DNA of 15,974 nt from Flavobacteriales bacterium UBA1820 (GTDB lineage Bacteria > Bacteroidota > Bacteroidia > Flavobacteriales > UBA1820). Positions 12,554-15,974 of the stretch are shown here, piece by piece (the first letter of the stretch is position 1; the number at the start of each line of letters is the position of its first letter). The notes beneath the pieces were generated by a model that did no database searches, was not told where the DNA came from, and worked only from the letters and a program-made list of their open reading frames with translations. Both the position numbers and the translations under genes were made by a program. Location: NCBI GenBank assembly GCA_002314265.1, contig DCEW01000011.1, positions 1 to 15,974 of the forward strand. Direction: 5' to 3'.

Positions 12554-14647
12554 ATGAACAAAGCAGTATTTGTGGCCACCTCCCATGCCCGCAGCGGCAA
12601 GACAGCCGTCTCGCTCGGGCTGATGAACATCCTGGTGGGAATGGCCCGCAAAGTGGGTTATTTTCGTCCCGTGATCTCCGACCCGGTAAACGGCGCCCGG
12701 GACGAACACATCGAAACCATGCTCTCGTACTTCAATCTGGACCAACAGTACGAGGATGCCTTTGTCTTCACCCGTTCGCAGATCGAACGCCTGACCAACC
12801 AAGGAAAACAGGACGTGGTGATCAGCCGCATCATTGCCCAGTACAAGGCCTTGGAAGAGCGTTACGACTACATCCTAGTGGACGGCAGCGACTTTTATCC
12901 CGAAGGTTCCATTCTGGAATTCGAGGTCAACCTCGAAATCCCGCGCAACCTGGGCCTGCCCACCATCCTGGTCGAAGCCCAGAACGACCTTACGGACGAA
13001 GAAACCGTAACCAATCTATGTTTGGTTTACAAGCAGTTCCGTGAAAAAGACGTCGAAGTTCTGGCCGCCATCGCCAACAAAGCCTCGGGCGATTTGAAAA
13101 AACTGCGCGACGACATCTCCCTGGCACTCGAAAACGACAACGTGCTCACCGCCGCCATCCCGGCCAACCATCGTCTGGACTGCCCCACGATGGATGAAAT
13201 CCGCAGCGCCCTGGGGGCTCGCGTACTGCTGGGACACGACTACCTGGGCAATGTGGTGGAGGACTCCCAGGTAGGCGCCATGCAAGCTCCGAACTTCCTC
13301 AAAACGGTACACAACAATACCTTGATCATCGTTCCGGGCGACCGCAGCGAAATCCTGATGGCAGCCGCCCTGGCCAACCACTCGCCTTCGTGTCCCAATA
13401 TCTCGGGCGTAGTGCTCACGGCCGGATTGCTTCCCGACCGGGAAATCATCCGCCTGTTCGACAGCAATATGCTCACCATGCCGGTACTGAGCGTCCAAGG
13501 CAACACGTTCGATACGGCCGTAACCGTAAGCCGGGTCAATTCGCGAATCTACCCCACGAGCATCGACAAGATCGAAACCATGCTCCGCGCATTCCGCGAA
13601 TCCATCGACACCGAAGCACTCGAAAAGAAGATCATTACGTTCAAAACGGACGGCATGACCCCGAAAATGTTCCTGTACAACCTCTACAAGATGGCCAAAG
13701 CCCAGCGCCGCCACATCGTCCTGCCCGAAGGAGACGACGAACGCATCGTTACGGCAGCCGCCCGCTTGTCCAACATGGACCTGGTGGATCTGACCATCCT
13801 CGGTACGCGTGAAATGGTGCTCGAAACCGCCATGCGTGCCGGTGTAGAGATCGACACGGAAAAGATAAACATCATCGACCCGGTAAACAGCCCGTATTAC
13901 GAAGACTTTGCCAAGACGTTCTACGAACTGCGGAAAAACAAAGGCATCACCGAAGAAGCCGCCCACGACACGGTAGCCGACGTCTCTTACTTCGGCACGA
14001 TGATGGTTTACAAAGGCTTGGCCGACGGCATGGTCTCAGGTGCCACCCACACCACGGCACACACGATCCTGCCCGCCTTCCAGATCATCAAGACCAAAAA
14101 GGGCGTCTCGATCGTATCGTCCGTATTCTTCATGTGCCTGCCCGACCGCGTAGCCGTATTCGGCGACTGCGCCGTCAACCCCAATCCCGACGCCGCCCAA
14201 CTGGCCGAGATCGCCATCTCGTCGGCCGACACGGCACGGGCTTTCGGCATCGAACCGAAGGTAGCGCTGCTTTCCTACTCGTCCGGCACCTCCGGCAAGG
14301 GAGCCGATGTGGACACCGTACGCGAAGCCACTGCCATCGCCCGCGAACGCCGTCCCGACCTGCTGCTCGAAGGCCCTATCCAATACGATGCCGCCGTCGA
14401 CATGAAGGTAGGACGCAGCAAGATGCCCGACTCGAAAGTGGCCGGACAAGCCTCGGTGCTCATCTTCCCCGACCTGAACACGGGCAACAACACCTACAAG
14501 GCCGTCCAGCGCGAAACGGGCGCCTTGGCCATCGGTCCGATGCTCCAGGGACTGAACAAACCGGTGAACGACCTCTCGCGCGGCTGCACGGTGGACGACA
14601 TCCTCAACACGATCATCATCACCGCCATCCAGGCACAAGACAAATAA
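12554..14647 (+). CDS. pta: Phosphate acetyltransferase, long form
   Basis: Converts acetyl-CoA and phosphate to acetyl phosphate and CoA. At 697 residues it is the three-domain form, similar in length to E. coli Pta. Residues 1 to about 215 are a BioD-like P-loop domain (ATSHARSGKT at 8-17). About 220-340 is a DRTGG-type domain (DSQVGAMQAPNFLKTV, NTLIIVPGDRSEI). About 370-695 is the catalytic PTA domain with VLPEGDDERI, SGATHTTAHTILPAFQII, SYSSGTSGKG, EGPIQYDAA and FPDLNTGNNTYKAVQR. Unlike E. coli, where the N-terminal loop reads GLT, this one keeps GKT with the P-loop lysine. It lies 72 nt before ackA in the same direction, forming the usual acetate pathway pair. Confidence 0.95.
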   Translation: MNKAVFVATSHARSGKTAVSLGLMNILVGMARKVGYFRPVISDPVNGARDEHIETMLSYFNLDQQYEDAFVFTRSQIERLTNQGKQDVVISRIIAQYKALEERYDYILVDGSDFYPEGSILEFEVNLEIPRNLGLPTILVEAQNDLTDEETVTNLCLVYKQFREKDVEVLAAIANKASGDLKKLRDDISLALENDNVLTAAIPANHRLDCPTMDEIRSALGARVLLGHDYLGNVVEDSQVGAMQAPNFLKTVHNNTLIIVPGDRSEILMAAALANHSPSCPNISGVVLTAGLLPDREIIRLFDSNMLTMPVLSVQGNTFDTAVTVSRVNSRIYPTSIDKIETMLRAFRESIDTEALEKKIITFKTDGMTPKMFLYNLYKMAKAQRRHIVLPEGDDERIVTAAARLSNMDLVDLTILGTREMVLETAMRAGVEIDTEKINIIDPVNSPYYEDFAKTFYELRKNKGITEEAAHDTVADVSYFGTMMVYKGLADGMVSGATHTTAHTILPAFQIIKTKKGVSIVSSVFFMCLPDRVAVFGDCAVNPNPDAAQLAEIAISSADTARAFGIEPKVALLSYSSGTSGKGADVDTVREATAIARERRPDLLLEGPIQYDAAVDMKVGRSKMPDSKVAGQASVLIFPDLNTGNNTYKAVQRETGALAIGPMLQGLNKPVNDLSRGCTVDDILNTIIITAIQAQDK

Positions 14648-14719
14648 CCCCTACTCCTCCGGAAAAGGGAATCTTTCTCCGGAAGAAAGCATACAGAGAA
14701 AAAAACAAGATTTGACAGC

Positions 14720-15925
14720 ATGAAAATATTGGTTCTAAACTCCGGCAGTTCGTCCATCAAGTACAAACTGATCGACATGGACACCCGCCGGCCCCTGTCT
14801 TCCGGTCTGGTGGAACGCATCGGCCAAAAGGAAGGTTGCATCACCCACAAGTTCCTGCGCGAGACGGGCATGGAAAAACACGTCGAAACGTGCGAAATAC
14901 CCAATCACACCGCCGGCCTTCGCCGCGTAGCCGAACTACTGACCGACCCGCAGGTGGGCGTGATCGCCGATCCGTCCGAAATCCGCGCCGTAGGCCACCG
15001 CATGGTTCACGGCGGGGAATACATCACCGACACGTGCCTGATCACCCCGGAGGTCGAAAAACGTATCCAGGAACTCTACCCTCTGGCACCCCTGCACAAT
15101 CCTCCGACCTACGAAGGATACAAAGTGGCCCGCGAGGTGTTCCCGCACGCCCGGCAAGTGGCGGTATTCGACACGGCCTTCCATCAGACCATGCCGCCCG
15201 TTGCCTACCGGTACCCGATACCCGAGGAACTCTACACCCAACATGGGGTGCGCAAGTACGGTTTTCATGGGACGAGCCACAAATACGTTTCGGGCAAGGC
15301 GATAGAATACCTGGGCAAGAAAGACTCCAAGATCATCACCATCCATCTGGGCAACGGGGCTTCGGTGGCTGCGGTGAAGGATGGCCGTTGCATCGATACA
15401 TCGATGGGCCTGGGCCCGCTCAACGGTCTGGTTATGGGGACCCGCTCGGGCGACATCGACCCGTCGGTGATCTTCTACATGGTGGAACAACTCGGTTACT
15501 CCATCGAGGACGTTTCCCGCATCCTCAACAAGGAGTCCGGACTGAAAGCCCTTTTCGGTTCGTCCGACATGCGCGACGTGTATCAGGGATTGAAGGATAA
15601 CGACGAGCGGGCACGCTTTGCTTTCGAGCTGTACTGCTACCACATCAAGCAATACATCGGTGCGTACACGGCTTCGATGGGCGGGCTCGATGCGATCGTC
15701 TTCACGGCCGGTATCGGTGAAAATGCGTTCTATCTGCGCAGCGAAGTTTGCCGGGGCATGGAATTCTTCGGCATCGAGATCGACGAGGCACGCAACACGG
15801 CTCCCAGCGACGGTATCCGGGAGATCAACCCGCCCCATGCTCGGGTCAAGGTATTGGTGATCCCTACCGACGAAGAGATGGAGATCGCTACCCAGACGTT
15901 CAACCTGCTGCAAAAATTGGGATAG
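14720..15925 (+). CDS. ackA: Acetate kinase
   Basis: Transfers phosphate from acetyl phosphate to ADP, yielding acetate and ATP; the reverse reaction activates acetate. The 401 residues match the family length. Motifs in order: NSGSSSIKYKL (7-17), GHRMVHGG (92-99, Arg94), LHNPPTYEGYK (125-135), VFDTAFHQTMP (149-159, Asp151), GFHGTSHKYVS (181-191, His183), HLGNGASVAAVKDGRCIDTSMG and MGTRSGDIDP, and FTAGIGENA near the C-terminus. All known active-site residues appear intact. It is probably co-transcribed with pta; there is no promoter match in the 72-nt spacer. Confidence 0.97.
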   Translation: MKILVLNSGSSSIKYKLIDMDTRRPLSSGLVERIGQKEGCITHKFLRETGMEKHVETCEIPNHTAGLRRVAELLTDPQVGVIADPSEIRAVGHRMVHGGEYITDTCLITPEVEKRIQELYPLAPLHNPPTYEGYKVAREVFPHARQVAVFDTAFHQTMPPVAYRYPIPEELYTQHGVRKYGFHGTSHKYVSGKAIEYLGKKDSKIITIHLGNGASVAAVKDGRCIDTSMGLGPLNGLVMGTRSGDIDPSVIFYMVEQLGYSIEDVSRILNKESGLKALFGSSDMRDVYQGLKDNDERARFAFELYCYHIKQYIGAYTASMGGLDAIVFTAGIGENAFYLRSEVCRGMEFFGIEIDEARNTAPSDGIREINPPHARVKVLVIPTDEEMEIATQTFNLLQKLG

Positions 15926-15942
15926 GAAGTCTTTCCTTCCGT

Positions 15943-15955
15943 GGGGGCTTCCCCC
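15943..15955 (+). terminator. Short hairpin after ackA, tentative
   Basis: GGGGG-CTT-CCCCC begins 17 nt after the ackA stop, and another small inverted repeat (CTTGC-GG-GCAAG, 15955-15966) followed by CAAAAAG abuts it. No U tract is seen before the window ends, so termination here is only possible. Confidence 0.3.
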
Positions 15956-15974
15956 TTGCGGGCAAGCAAAAAGC

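Noticed and set aside
1..15974. tRNA, rRNA, CRISPR, insertion sequence, prophage or toxin-antitoxin genes
   Set aside because: No cloverleaf, spaced direct repeats, transposase motifs or phage proteins were seen on either strand by reading; a covariance-model search was not possible.

Overview
The window looks like ordinary chromosome from a GC-rich member of the Bacteroidota, probably Bacteroidales. Three lines of evidence support this. Several gene starts are preceded by the phylum's promoter type (TTTG, 19-21 bp, TAnnTTTG). There are no clear Shine-Dalgarno sites. The gene set and protein ends match that phylum (tau C-terminus, LpxK beside a purine nucleoside phosphorylase, a secreted CarboxypepD_reg-like protein). 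An Alistipes/Rikenellaceae-like host would fit the base composition, but that is inference. I see no tRNA, rRNA, CRISPR array, insertion sequence or phage gene.

Region 1 (53-5979, + strand) is a tight six-gene run behind one good promoter: dnaX (gamma and tau), lpxK, a trimeric-type purine nucleoside phosphorylase, a small membrane TPR protein, a YbcJ-like S4 RNA-binding protein and an exported C1-family (bleomycin-hydrolase-like) cysteine peptidase. It ends at a 23-bp perfect hairpin. dnaX is split: the first frame stops at 1225 just after an A10 run, and the rest of tau continues in the -1 frame to 1971.

Region 2 (6063-9791) holds an HD-domain phosphohydrolase on the - strand. Facing away from it on the + strand are tsaE, an acyl-ACP thioesterase, udk and a FtsB/DivIC-type septum protein. 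tsaE has a near-perfect promoter and udk has a good -7 element. A 19-bp hairpin closes the group.

Region 3 (9810-12234, - strand) has three exported proteins: a putative alpha/beta-hydrolase, a small orphan protein, and a protein with an N-terminal carboxypeptidase-regulatory-like domain. Strong hairpins lie at 9751-9791 and 11329-11364. A 319-bp divergent spacer (12235-12553) with several palindromes separates them from region 4.

Region 4 (12554-15925, + strand) is pta-ackA, the two-step route from acetyl-CoA through acetyl phosphate to acetate with ATP formation.

Most genes are housekeeping. The observation most worth following is the dnaX recoding site, in a DnaX that has also lost its usual four-cysteine zinc module. 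Next come the unrecognised exported proteins, active-site substitutions in the thioesterase and the phosphorylase, and the palindromes between genes.
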